Notes under the pieces: generated by a model
Seen by the model: only the letters and a program-made list of their open reading frames with translations
What the model was told of the DNA's origin: nothing
The model's database searches: none
Assembly (NCBI GenBank): GCA_964639665.1
Contig: CAZXEU010000192.1
Span: 1-5,786 of the forward strand
DNA: 5,786 nucleotides
Direction of reading: 5' to 3'
Source of the DNA: CAZXEU01 sp964639665
Lineage (GTDB): Bacteria; Bacteroidota; Rhodothermia; Rhodothermales; Bin80
Position numbers and translations under genes: made by a program
Shown here: positions 1 to 5,786 of the stretch, one piece after another
Layout of the letters: every line of letters begins with the position of its first letter
How positions within the stretch are numbered: the first letter of the stretch is position 1

Positions 1-374
1 TGGTTGCGGAACTTGAACTTGTCCAGCACCTCCTGGATGTTGGGAGAGAAGCCGTCGAGGTACGTCTCGAAGTCGGTCCTCAATTGCTGTTGCCGACCGC
101 GTGAGGCAAGGTCGCGAAGGCGGAAGGGCGAAGTGTTGTAGAAGGCTTGGCCGGATGCCTGGCGAAGGGCGGCGCCCTGGTTGGTGATGCCCGCCCCGTC
201 CAACTGCTCCTTCATGCGCAGCACCGCATCCTTGGTCGGCTCCAGCACAGCGTCCAGACGACGAATCACCGTCATGGGCAGGATGACATCACGGTACTTG
301 CCGCGCACGTACACGTCCCGCAGCACGTCGTCCGCGATGCCCCAGATGAAGCCGCTGATGTTGAGTGCGCTCAC
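1..374 (-). CDS. hsdM: Type I restriction-modification methyltransferase subunit HsdM, N-terminal part (runs off left edge)
   Basis: This is the first ~124 codons of the modification subunit of a type I R-M system, which with HsdS methylates adenine in a bipartite recognition site and with HsdR forms the restriction complex. Seen: the minus-strand translation begins MSALNISGFIWGIADDVLR and continues with VILPMTVIRRLDAVLEPTK and AFYNTSPFRLRDL, the pattern of the helical HsdM N-terminal domain. The SAM-binding and NPPF catalytic motifs would lie beyond the edge, so catalytic integrity cannot be judged. The GTG start at 374-372 is fixed by an in-frame TAG at 392-390 with no other start codon between. 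It overlaps the stop of the upstream XRE gene by four bases (GTGA), with an AGGAG about 12 bases upstream, so translational coupling is likely. hsdS and hsdR are expected further left (inference). Confidence 0.9.
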   Translation of the reverse strand, partial: MSALNISGFIWGIADDVLRDVYVRGKYRDVILPMTVIRRLDAVLEPTKDAVLRMKEQLDGAGITNQGAALRQASGQAFYNTSPFRLRDLASRGRQQQLRTDFETYLDGFSPNIQEVLDKFKFRN

Positions 375-724
375 TGGCTCGCCATGCTCCTATAGGCAGC
401 CTTGACCATCTGGTCGAGGGCGACTGCGGCTTGCTCGTTGAGACGAGGATCGGAGTGCAGGCAGGAGGATATGACCGCCAGCGGCTCCGGTTCCTCCCCG
501 GCGGATGGGCTCCTGAGAAATCGGTTCACGTCCAGCCCTGACCAGGTAGCCAGCGCTGCGAGGCCGTTCACGTCGGGGTGTCTGCCTTGGGCCATGCGAG
601 TCAAGGTGGAAGCGCTGATGCCGCACTCCTCCGCCACCTGCTTCCAGGTGCATTGACGAGCCTGCCTCTCCGTGTCCAACGCGGCGAAGAAGGCGCCGCC
701 GTCGAAGCTCGCTGTCCTGGCCAT
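371..724 (-). CDS. Small XRE-type helix-turn-helix protein, probable regulator upstream of hsdM
   Basis: A 117-residue cytoplasmic protein with a Cro/C1-type DNA-binding domain. Seen: residues about 26-47 (TWKQVAEECGISASTLTRMA then QG) match the XRE helix-turn-helix pattern, followed by a third helix-like stretch (NGLAALATWSGLDVNRFL, 53-70). The C-terminal ~45 residues are unassigned and lack any toxin or peptidase motif. The start chosen is ATG 724-722 (MARTASF), because GGAG lies 6 bases upstream (734-731). An in-frame ATG at 790 would add 22 residues but would lie at or upstream of the predicted transcription start. The gene is directly upstream of and overlaps hsdM. That position resembles R-M controller proteins, though it is somewhat longer than classic C proteins. 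Autoregulation, or control of the divergent cas operon, is inferred. It could instead be an R-M accessory protein with another role. Confidence 0.85.
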   Translation of the reverse strand: MARTASFDGGAFFAALDTERQARQCTWKQVAEECGISASTLTRMAQGRHPDVNGLAALATWSGLDVNRFLRSPSAGEEPEPLAVISSCLHSDPRLNEQAAVALDQMVKAAYRSMASQ

Positions 725-782
725 GCATCTCTCCTTGGCGTGTGCACACCACAAGATGGCTGTCACCTGACGCTGGCGTGCA

Positions 783-812
783 TTGCTCATTTGATTATCG
801 CAACTGTATAAT
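783..812 (+). promoter_or_regulatory. Predicted promoter for the leader ORF and cas operon
   Basis: A perfect -10 hexamer TATAAT (807-812) sits in the only AT-rich patch before cas3. The best -35 candidate is the weak TTGCTC (783-788), with an 18-base spacer. Start of transcription is expected near 819, placing the leader-ORF Shine-Dalgarno (825-834) almost at the 5' end. The poor -35 suggests a modest promoter or one needing an activator (inference). It overlaps the minus-strand promoter of the R-M operon completely. Confidence 0.6.
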
Positions 813-822
813 TCGTTTGCAA
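794..822 (-). promoter_or_regulatory. Predicted sigma70-type promoter for the XRE-hsdM operon
   Basis: Read on the minus strand, TTGCAA (822-817) is followed after exactly 17 bases by GATAAT (799-794). These match the -35 consensus TTGACA at 4 of 6 positions and the -10 consensus TATAAT at 5 of 6. Transcription would start near 787, leaving a leader of about 60 bases before the XRE ATG at 724. The elements interleave with the plus-strand promoter, so only one could be occupied at a time. Assigned by pattern only. Confidence 0.6.
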
Positions 823-841
823 TAGAGGAAGGGGCCGGTAC

Positions 842-895
842 ATGAAGGTTCGGTCTCCTAAGAAGATCGAGAAACGCCCGCTCAACGAATGTTGA
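842..895 (+). CDS. Putative 17-residue leader peptide ORF coupled to cas3
   Basis: A short ORF, MKVRSPKKIEKRPLNEC, opens with ATG 842-844 and ends with TGA 893-895. It is preceded by a purine-rich Shine-Dalgarno GAGGAAGGGG (825-834), 7 bases from the ATG. Its stop lies one base before the cas3 ATG (897). cas3 itself has no recognisable Shine-Dalgarno: the bases just before it are inside this ORF and not purine-rich. Ribosomes therefore plausibly translate the leader and reinitiate on cas3. The peptide is strongly basic (six K/R of 17), with no signal or membrane character, and I recognise no family. It could be purely a translational device or a chance ORF; conservation in related operons would decide. 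Confidence 0.45.
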   Translation: MKVRSPKKIEKRPLNEC

Positions 896-896
896 A

Positions 897-3077
897 ATGT
901 TCGCTCACTCATGCAACTTCATTGGAAACCGTCACGACCTAGTTGAACATCTACGCTCTGTCGCGGGACTAGCTCGGGAGTTCGCTGCTGGGTTTGGTGG
1001 CCGTGATTCCGCCTACTATGCCGGGCTTTGGCACGACGTGGGGAAATTCAACCCCGCCTTCCAAGAGTACCTCCGCCGCTGCGAATCCAACCCGCAAGCC
1101 CGGGGTAGCGGGCCTGACCACAAAGGCGCAGGTGCCGTCCTTGCATTCAACAACTGCCCGCTGATAAGTGTGCTGATGCATGGCCACCACGGTGGGCTGC
1201 GAAGCCTCACGGAAACAAAGAACTGGGTTGCCGAGCGCAAGGGAAATGCCGCCGTGCAGCGGGCTATTGCAGACGCGCGCCGCGTCATCCCCGACTTGGA
1301 ACCCGCCATGGAAATCGGCATGCCTGCCATTGCTACCGGCGACGAACTGGCAACCGAGCTGTACTTGAGGCTCCTCTTTTCCGCCCTTGTGGACGCCGAT
1401 TGGCTGGACACCGAGAGCCATTTCGAGCCTAGCGTGTCCTCCCAGCGCTTACCGCCGGATGTATCGCTTGGCACTCTCTGGGAACGTTTCTTGAACAACC
1501 AGCGCGCTCTGCCCCACCGAACAGGCTCCGTAGTTGACGACGCGCGGAACGCTGTCTATGCCAGTGCCGTCATGGCTGCCGATACTGATACGGGCGTCTT
1601 CCGCCTGACTGTCCCGACTGGCGGAGGCAAGACCCTTTCCGCCATGGCGTTTGCGCTGCGCCACGCGATGAAGCACGGCCTGCAACGGGTGATCGTGGCC
1701 TCGCCGTACACCAGTATCACAGAGCAGACAGCCCAGGTCTACCGCGATATATTCGGCACGGACGGGCAGGGACGCGAGGTGGTCCTGGAGCATCACAGCC
1801 AGGCTACGACACCAGCGGATATGGACGCAGATGGCGATTTCCACCCCGCTCGAAACCGGGCCCGCCTCGCGGCGGAGAACTGGGATGCTCCAATCATTGT
1901 GACCACGACCGTCCAATTGTTCGAGAGCCTCTTCTCCAACGCACCGAGCCGCATACGGAAGGCGCACCGACTTGCCGGAAGCGTCATCATTCTCGACGAA
2001 GCGCAGAGCCTGCCCCCTCGCCTGCTCGATCCCATAACGGACGCGATACGCCAGTTGACGACATGGGGCCGGACGACAGTTGTGCTCTCTACCGCGACGC
2101 AGCCCGCCTTCGAGGAATTGAAACCGTTCGCTGACCTGAACGCCGTCGAGATCGTCCCCAACCCTGAAAGGTGGTTCGACGACTTGCGGCGTGTCGAGTA
2201 CGAGTGGCGCGACGGCCAGCCATTGTCGTGGGGAGATGCGGCGCAGCTGCTTCGCGATGAACGGCAGGGGCTGGCCATCGTGAATCTCAAGAGAGATGCA
2301 CTGAAACTGCTGGACTTCTTGGAGGACCCCACTGCACTGCACCTCTCCACCAATCTCTGCGGCGCGCATCGCAGGCAGGTCATCGGGGAGGTGTGGGAGC
2401 GCCTTAGTCGAGGCGAGCTGTGCCGCCTCGTCTCCACACAGGTTGTCGAAGCGGGCGTGGATCTGGATTTTCCGTTTGTAATGCGCGCGATGGGGCCCCT
2501 CGACGCCATCATTCAGGCGGCTGGCAGGTGCAACCGGGAAGGCTCGATGGAACGCGGGCGGGTGCTAGTTTTCCTGCCGGAGGGAGCCGGGACCCCGCCC
2601 GGAGAATACAGGACGGCAACGGGCGTAGCTCGGGCCGTGCTCGGCGGCGGAGCGGACCTCGACGACCCCGCCATCGCGCGCGAGTACTTCCGGCGGCTGT
2701 ACGACACGCTGGATACTGACGTCAGGCAGGTACAAAAACGCAGGCAGGCGTTCGATTTCCCTGAAGTCGCTCAGCGGTTCCGCATGATTGACGACGATAC
2801 CGAGAGCGTCGTGATCAAGGACTACTATCGCACTGAGGCGGAACGAGATCGCGTGCGGAGTAACATCAACCGCTTGCGCAGTGGAGAGAGCAATCGTTAC
2901 CTTCTCCGCAGGCTGCATCCCTATATGGTTTCTCTATATGGCCGGAAGGCAATGGAGCTGAAGAACCGGGGACTCATCGAACCCCTTATGGATGGCATAG
3001 GCGTATGGCACGGGGGTTACGACGACGTGCTGGGCCTGTTGGAAGCCGGTACAGACCCCGACGACCTGGTGGTCTGA
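897..3077 (+). CDS. cas3: CRISPR-associated nuclease-helicase Cas3, HD domain N-terminal (type I-C)
   Basis: A 726-residue Cas3, the effector that Cascade recruits to nick, unwind and degrade target DNA using ATP and metal-dependent HD nuclease chemistry. HD domain (about 1-175): H18, H46-D47 in GLWHDVGK, H75 in DHKGA, H97-H98 in HGHHGG and D168 in LVDADWLD, so the expected metal ligands are all present. Superfamily 2 helicase (about 210-580): Walker A TGGGKT (241-246), DEAQ (367-370), STATQ (398-402), VVEAGVD (516-522) and QAAGRCNR (540-547). About 150 C-terminal residues form the accessory region. The length is typical and no frameshift is seen. The ATG at 897 is the only usable start: an in-frame TGA lies at 843-845 and no ATG, GTG or TTG follows before 897. 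It has no Shine-Dalgarno and follows a short ORF by one base. cas5c begins 12 bases after its stop. Confidence 0.97.
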   Translation: MFAHSCNFIGNRHDLVEHLRSVAGLAREFAAGFGGRDSAYYAGLWHDVGKFNPAFQEYLRRCESNPQARGSGPDHKGAGAVLAFNNCPLISVLMHGHHGGLRSLTETKNWVAERKGNAAVQRAIADARRVIPDLEPAMEIGMPAIATGDELATELYLRLLFSALVDADWLDTESHFEPSVSSQRLPPDVSLGTLWERFLNNQRALPHRTGSVVDDARNAVYASAVMAADTDTGVFRLTVPTGGGKTLSAMAFALRHAMKHGLQRVIVASPYTSITEQTAQVYRDIFGTDGQGREVVLEHHSQATTPADMDADGDFHPARNRARLAAENWDAPIIVTTTVQLFESLFSNAPSRIRKAHRLAGSVIILDEAQSLPPRLLDPITDAIRQLTTWGRTTVVLSTATQPAFEELKPFADLNAVEIVPNPERWFDDLRRVEYEWRDGQPLSWGDAAQLLRDERQGLAIVNLKRDALKLLDFLEDPTALHLSTNLCGAHRRQVIGEVWERLSRGELCRLVSTQVVEAGVDLDFPFVMRAMGPLDAIIQAAGRCNREGSMERGRVLVFLPEGAGTPPGEYRTATGVARAVLGGGADLDDPAIAREYFRRLYDTLDTDVRQVQKRRQAFDFPEVAQRFRMIDDDTESVVIKDYYRTEAERDRVRSNINRLRSGESNRYLLRRLHPYMVSLYGRKAMELKNRGLIEPLMDGIGVWHGGYDDVLGLLEAGTDPDDLVV

Positions 3078-3089
3078 AAGGAGGGATAC

Positions 3090-3719
3090 GTGGCAACGGA
3101 AGCACCATTGGAAGTGCGCGTCTGGGGGGAACTCGCCTGCTTCACGCGCCCTGAGATGAAAGTCGAGCGAGTAACGTATCCCTTGATGACGCCCTCGGCG
3201 GCGCGCGGGGTGCTGGAGGCTATCTTCTGGAAGCCGGAGTTCATCTGGCGAGTGGAGGAGATACGTGTGATGCAGCCTATACGGTACTTCTCGCTTGTGC
3301 GGAATGAGGTCAAGAGCCGTGCCAGCGAGAGGACAGCCAAGGCGTGGCATCGTGGGGGAGGTGGCTTCTATGCAGACCAGGACCGCACCCAGCGTCACAC
3401 GCTCGCCCTGCGGGACGTGGAATACGTGATCCGTGCGCAGGTAGAGGTCAAGACAGGCGTGGACGAAGACCCCGCCAAGTACCGCGACCAGTTCCGGCGG
3501 CGCGTGAGGAGTGGGCGTTGCTTCGCCATGCCGTATCTCGGCTGCCGCGAGTTCACCGCGCATTTCTCCGAGCCGGGCGACAGCGCGCCCATCAATTTGA
3601 CTGAGGACCTGGGGCGGATGTTGCTGGACATCGACTATGACCCCGACGGAAGCGGGCGCGGGGCGCCGCGATTCTTCGAAGCGCAACTGGAGAGCGGCGT
3701 TCTGAAGGTCCCAGTATAG
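3090..3719 (+). CDS. cas5c: Cas5c (Cas5d), Cascade subunit and probable pre-crRNA endoribonuclease, type I-C
   Basis: A 209-residue RAMP-fold protein. In type I-C systems, which lack Cas6, this subunit cuts the CRISPR transcript and stays bound to the 5' handle of the crRNA within Cascade. Seen: the family signature TYPLMTPSAARGVLEAIFW (29-47), QPIRYFSLVRNEVKSR (62-77), and DRTQRHTLALRDVEYVI (98-114). Y66, R102 and H103 are reasonable candidates for catalytic or RNA-contacting residues, but exact equivalence to characterised Cas5d active sites needs an alignment. The start is GTG 3090, supported by AAGGAGG (3078-3084) 5 bases upstream that overlaps the end of cas3. The length is slightly short but within the usual range. 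It sits between cas3 and cas8c, the standard I-C order. Confidence 0.95.
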   Translation: MATEAPLEVRVWGELACFTRPEMKVERVTYPLMTPSAARGVLEAIFWKPEFIWRVEEIRVMQPIRYFSLVRNEVKSRASERTAKAWHRGGGGFYADQDRTQRHTLALRDVEYVIRAQVEVKTGVDEDPAKYRDQFRRRVRSGRCFAMPYLGCREFTAHFSEPGDSAPINLTEDLGRMLLDIDYDPDGSGRGAPRFFEAQLESGVLKVPV

Positions 3720-3728
3720 GAGGCCCTG

Positions 3729-5438
3729 ATGCTGTTGCAGAAGCTGGTTGAGTATGCCTTGGATCGCATAGAGCAGACGCCCCCACTATACGCGGATCGG
3801 CCCATCCGCTACATAGTGGAATTGGATGCGGACGGCAGTCCACTTAGCTTGACGGACACCGCTGACCGATCCGACCGGCGCACTAGAAACGGGGCGAGTC
3901 GACTCGCTCCTCAGATACAAAGGACTGTAGCAATCAAGCCCCTGCTGCTGGCGGACCGAGCAGACTACACGTTCGGGAGAATGCGAACTGCGGACAACAG
4001 CGAAGGGCAAGCGGCAAAACGGTACTCCGCCTACATGGACGTACTGGAGCGTTGCGCTATCGCAACCAAGGAACCGGTGGTGAAGGCCGTGCTGTACTTC
4101 CTAGACAACGACCCACTCAACCGCCTTGCGCTCCCGGATGACTTCGACGAATCCGCCTCTTTTACTTTCAGAGTTGATGGCTCATTCGTGATTGACCTGC
4201 CAGCCATTCAACAGTTTTGGGCGCGCGAGCACAGCCTAGACGGAAACGGGAGCGGTGAGGGCGTACGGTGCCTAGTGTGTGGGCGCCAGGGGCCGGTGCT
4301 AGAACGATTGCAAGCCAAGATCAAGGGAATCCCCGGCGGCCAAAGTTCGGGAACGACGCTCATCTCCGCCAACGAGGAGGCATTCGAGTCCTACGGACTT
4401 GAAGCGTCTCAGGTCGCGCCGACGTGCGAGTCCTGTGGGGAACTCTTCACTAAGGCGCTCAATGAGTTGTTGGCCACCGAAGGGAACTCCTATCGCATCG
4501 GCGGCTCGGGGTTCGTCTTTTGGACGCGGGAAGAGACCCCATTTTCGGTTCGGTCATTCTTTGACAGGCCTGATCCAGAAGAAGTACGGAACCTCATTGC
4601 CTCCGCCCGGACCGGAAAGCGCGCCGCGCCGGACGAGACTGCTTTCTACGCAGCCTCGCTGACCGGCAGCGGCGGGCGCGCGGTTGTGCGGGACTGGATG
4701 GACACTACTGTGGCGAACGTGAAGCGCAGTCTATCGCAGTGGTTCCGTATGCAACGCATCGTCAACTGGGATAACAGCGAGCCCAGGCCGTTGAACCTCT
4801 ACCAGATCGCAGGCGCGACGGTTCGGGACATGCGGGACCTATCCCCCACCACGCCGAGAGCGCTGCTGAGGACTGCCCTGACGGGAACGCCTCTCACTAA
4901 CACACTCCTCTATCAGGCAGTGAGAAGGAACCGGGCTGAACAGAAACTGACCCATCCACGTGCGGCGCTTATCAAGCTCGTGCTAATGAGCCAAGCCAGA
5001 AATTATCAGGAGGATGACATGGTGAGTCTAAATGAAGAGCACCCGAGTCCGGCGTATCACTGCGGCAGGCTGCTGGCAGAGCTGGAAGCGGCGCAGCGCG
5101 GTGCCATACCCGGCGCGAAGGCGACCATTACGGACAGATTCTACGGGACCGCTTCTACGGCCCCGGCGTCAGTATTACCCAGGTTGCTACGGGGTGCACA
5201 ACCGCACTTATCCAAGCTGGAGAGGGATAGGCCGGGTGCTTACCATGCGCTTACGCGGCGCATCGAAGAAATATGCGCGCGCATCCTGACGTTTCCCAAA
5301 ACCCTGACGCTGGAAGGACAGGGCCTCTTTTCCCTAGGCTACTACCATCAGCGCGCTCACGACCGCGCCGCAGCGGCTGAGGCTAGAGCGCGACGCGAGG
5401 GGGCAGATCAGTCCACCGAAGACCTGACGGAAGAATAA
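3729..5438 (+). CDS. cas8c: Cas8c (Csd1), large subunit of type I-C Cascade
   Basis: A 569-residue large subunit, responsible in type I-C Cascade for PAM recognition and Cas3 recruitment. Seen: KIKGIPGGQSSGTTLISAN followed by AFESYG (about 197-222), and the well-conserved C-terminal block with SPAYHCGRLLAELE, ITDRFYGTAS and LFSLGYYHQRAHDR. The length is normal for Csd1. Two Cys-X2-Cys pairs (C181/C184 and C233/C236) flank the conserved central motif and could bind zinc; this is inference. The start is ATG 3729, with TAGGAGG (3717-3723) 5 bases upstream overlapping the cas5c stop codon. The C-terminal part doubles as the coding region of Cas11c through an internal start at codon 431. The last ~25 residues are a charged Ala/Arg/Glu tail. 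Confidence 0.95.
   Translation: MLLQKLVEYALDRIEQTPPLYADRPIRYIVELDADGSPLSLTDTADRSDRRTRNGASRLAPQIQRTVAIKPLLLADRADYTFGRMRTADNSEGQAAKRYSAYMDVLERCAIATKEPVVKAVLYFLDNDPLNRLALPDDFDESASFTFRVDGSFVIDLPAIQQFWAREHSLDGNGSGEGVRCLVCGRQGPVLERLQAKIKGIPGGQSSGTTLISANEEAFESYGLEASQVAPTCESCGELFTKALNELLATEGNSYRIGGSGFVFWTREETPFSVRSFFDRPDPEEVRNLIASARTGKRAAPDETAFYAASLTGSGGRAVVRDWMDTTVANVKRSLSQWFRMQRIVNWDNSEPRPLNLYQIAGATVRDMRDLSPTTPRALLRTALTGTPLTNTLLYQAVRRNRAEQKLTHPRAALIKLVLMSQARNYQEDDMVSLNEEHPSPAYHCGRLLAELEAAQRGAIPGAKATITDRFYGTASTAPASVLPRLLRGAQPHLSKLERDRPGAYHALTRRIEEICARILTFPKTLTLEGQGLFSLGYYHQRAHDRAAAAEARARREGADQSTEDLTEE
5008..5021 (+). promoter_or_regulatory. Internal ribosome binding site and ATG within cas8c for Cas11c
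   Basis: A consensus AGGAGG (5008-5013) lies 5 bases before an ATG (5019-5021) that is in frame with cas8c (Met431). It is as strong as the sites of the annotated cas genes. A nearby in-frame ATG at 4986 (Met420) has no such site. Confidence 0.8.
5019..5438 (+). CDS. cas11c: Cas11c, small subunit of type I-C Cascade, translated from inside cas8c
   Basis: A 139-residue product identical to residues 431-569 of Cas8c. It is established for type I-C that the small subunit is made from an internal start in the 3' part of cas8c, and that it lines the Cascade belly and stabilises the R-loop. Seen here: Met431 opens MVSLNEEHPSPAYHCGRLL, at the start of the conserved helical C-terminal block, directly behind an AGGAGG with 5-base spacing. 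The size fits the ~14-15 kDa expected. It shares its stop with cas8c (TAA 5436-5438). Standard gene callers would miss it because it is nested in the same frame. Protein evidence would be needed for proof. Confidence 0.8.
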   Translation: MVSLNEEHPSPAYHCGRLLAELEAAQRGAIPGAKATITDRFYGTASTAPASVLPRLLRGAQPHLSKLERDRPGAYHALTRRIEEICARILTFPKTLTLEGQGLFSLGYYHQRAHDRAAAAEARARREGADQSTEDLTEE

Positions 5439-5442
5439 CAGC

Positions 5443-5461
5443 GGTCGGCCAAGGCCGAACC
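5443..5461 (+). other. Short hairpin in the cas8c-cas7c intergenic gap
   Basis: In the 40-base gap, GGTCGGCC (5443-5450) is nearly complementary to GGCCGAACC (5453-5461). This gives a GC-rich stem (CGGC/GCCG with a CAAG loop, extended by GGT/ACC around one bulged A). No T-run follows, so it is not an intrinsic terminator. It lies just before the cas7c Shine-Dalgarno and might protect or process the downstream mRNA. The other structural cas junctions are only 9-12 bases and have no such element. Confidence 0.5.
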
Positions 5462-5478
5462 AAAGAGGAGACGGTCAA

Positions 5479-5786
5479 ATGACAACCACACACCTTGACG
5501 TGAACCGCAGACACGATTTCGTTCTGCTCTTCGATGTTGCTGACGGCAACCCAAATGGCGACCCTGACGCCGGCAACCTGCCCCGCCTTGACCCCGAAAC
5601 GATGCAGGGGCTGGTGACAGATGTCGCCATCAAACGCAAAGTGCGCGACTGGGCGGACCTCACGAGGGGCGACGAGGAGCGGTACAAGATTTACGTCCAG
5701 CACCGAGGCGCGGCACTCAACGCCCTCCACAGACGTGCCTACGAGGAATTGGGGCTGAAGTCCACGGGGACGAAACAGGCGCGGGG
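5479..5786 (+). CDS. cas7c: Cas7c (Csd2), Cascade backbone subunit, N-terminal part (runs off right edge)
   Basis: The first 102 complete codons of the backbone RAMP protein. Several copies coat the crRNA spacer in type I-C Cascade and hold the guide for target pairing. Seen: RRHDFVLLFDVADGNPNGDP (10-29), DAGNLPRLDPET (30-41) and GLVTDVAIKRKVRDW (44-58), the hallmark start of the Csd2 family. The start is ATG 5479, with GGAG (5467-5470, within GAGGAG) 8 bases upstream. It follows cas8c by 40 bases, the largest gap in the operon, containing a small hairpin. The remaining roughly two thirds of the protein, and any cas4, cas1, cas2 and array, are beyond the window. Confidence 0.96.
   Translation, partial: MTTTHLDVNRRHDFVLLFDVADGNPNGDPDAGNLPRLDPETMQGLVTDVAIKRKVRDWADLTRGDEERYKIYVQHRGAALNALHRRAYEELGLKSTGTKQAR

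Larger units (their letters stand above)
782..823. repeat. Nested inverted repeats across the divergent promoters (candidate operator)
   Basis: Two short dyads share nearly the same centre (802.5-803). The inner arms are ATTAT (794-798) and ATAAT (808-812); the outer arms are ATTGC (782-786) and GCAAT (819-823). The inner arms form the two opposed -10 boxes and the outer arms fall within the two -35 boxes. The symmetry may simply reflect two mirrored promoters. It may also be a binding site for a dimeric repressor such as the neighbouring XRE protein. The arms are only 5 bases, so an operator is a hypothesis. Confidence 0.4.

Noticed and set aside
147..395. Plus-strand open frames opposite the hsdM start
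   Set aside because: The minus strand encodes a clear HsdM N-terminus. The plus-strand translations are low-complexity His/Arg/Ser-rich shadows without a ribosome site.
371..724. XRE gene as the antitoxin of a toxin-antitoxin pair
   Set aside because: Its overlapping partner is HsdM, not a small toxin, and no second small ORF with its own ribosome site is present.
371..790. Longer XRE protein starting at 790
   Set aside because: That ATG is at or upstream of the predicted transcription start, and the added 22 residues precede a well-spaced GGAG and ATG at 724.
1449..2369. 306-codon open frame on the minus strand inside cas3
   Set aside because: Antisense shadow of the cas3 helicase region, with no recognisable domain; the plus strand carries every helicase motif in order.
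2934..3686. 250-codon open frame on the minus strand across the cas3 end and cas5c
   Set aside because: It spans two well-supported genes in antisense and has no family resemblance; long antisense frames are common in GC-rich coding DNA.
5443..5461. Rho-independent terminator after cas8c
   Set aside because: The stem is not followed by a T-run, and cas7c, an essential partner in the same complex, begins 18 bases later.
1..5786. CRISPR repeats or spacers within the window
   Set aside because: No regularly spaced direct repeat of about 30 bases is seen; in type I-C loci the array normally follows cas2, beyond the right edge.
897..5786. A new or hybrid CRISPR subtype
   Set aside because: Gene order and all four protein signatures are standard type I-C; novelty, if any, is in the regulation and the R-M neighbour.

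Overview
The window is one GC-rich defence-gene junction from a bacterium that uses strong AGGAGG-type Shine-Dalgarno sites and some GTG starts. Nothing in it fixes the taxon. An actinobacterial, chloroflexal or proteobacterial host would all be compatible, so I name none.

Layout. On the minus strand, positions 724 to 1 carry a small XRE-type helix-turn-helix gene. Its stop overlaps (GTGA) the GTG start of a type I restriction-modification methyltransferase subunit (hsdM), which runs off the left edge. An AT-rich intergenic region (about 725-896) holds two divergent, physically overlapping promoters built as an imperfect dyad, and a 17-codon leader ORF. On the plus strand, 897-5786 is the front of a type I-C CRISPR-Cas operon: cas3, cas5c, cas8c (csd1), then cas7c (csd2), cut by the right edge. 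Inside the 3' part of cas8c is a strong ribosome binding site with an in-frame ATG, the expected arrangement for the separately translated small subunit Cas11c. The adaptation genes and the CRISPR array would be expected further right but are not in the window.

How it works together. Cas5c (which also processes pre-crRNA in type I-C), Cas7c (backbone), Cas8c (large subunit) and Cas11c (small subunit) form the crRNA-guided Cascade. Cas3 is the HD nuclease-helicase recruited to degrade the target DNA. HsdM with HsdS would methylate host DNA in a type I R-M system. The XRE protein sits where a controller would sit and could act on the shared promoter region; this is inference.

The cas genes are a canonical type I-C set. 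The less ordinary content is regulatory: the symmetric divergent promoter shared by the R-M and CRISPR operons, the leader ORF ending one base before the cas3 ATG (cas3 has no Shine-Dalgarno of its own), the internal Cas11c start, and a hairpin between cas8c and cas7c. I see no tRNA, rRNA, insertion sequence, CRISPR repeat or convincing terminator.
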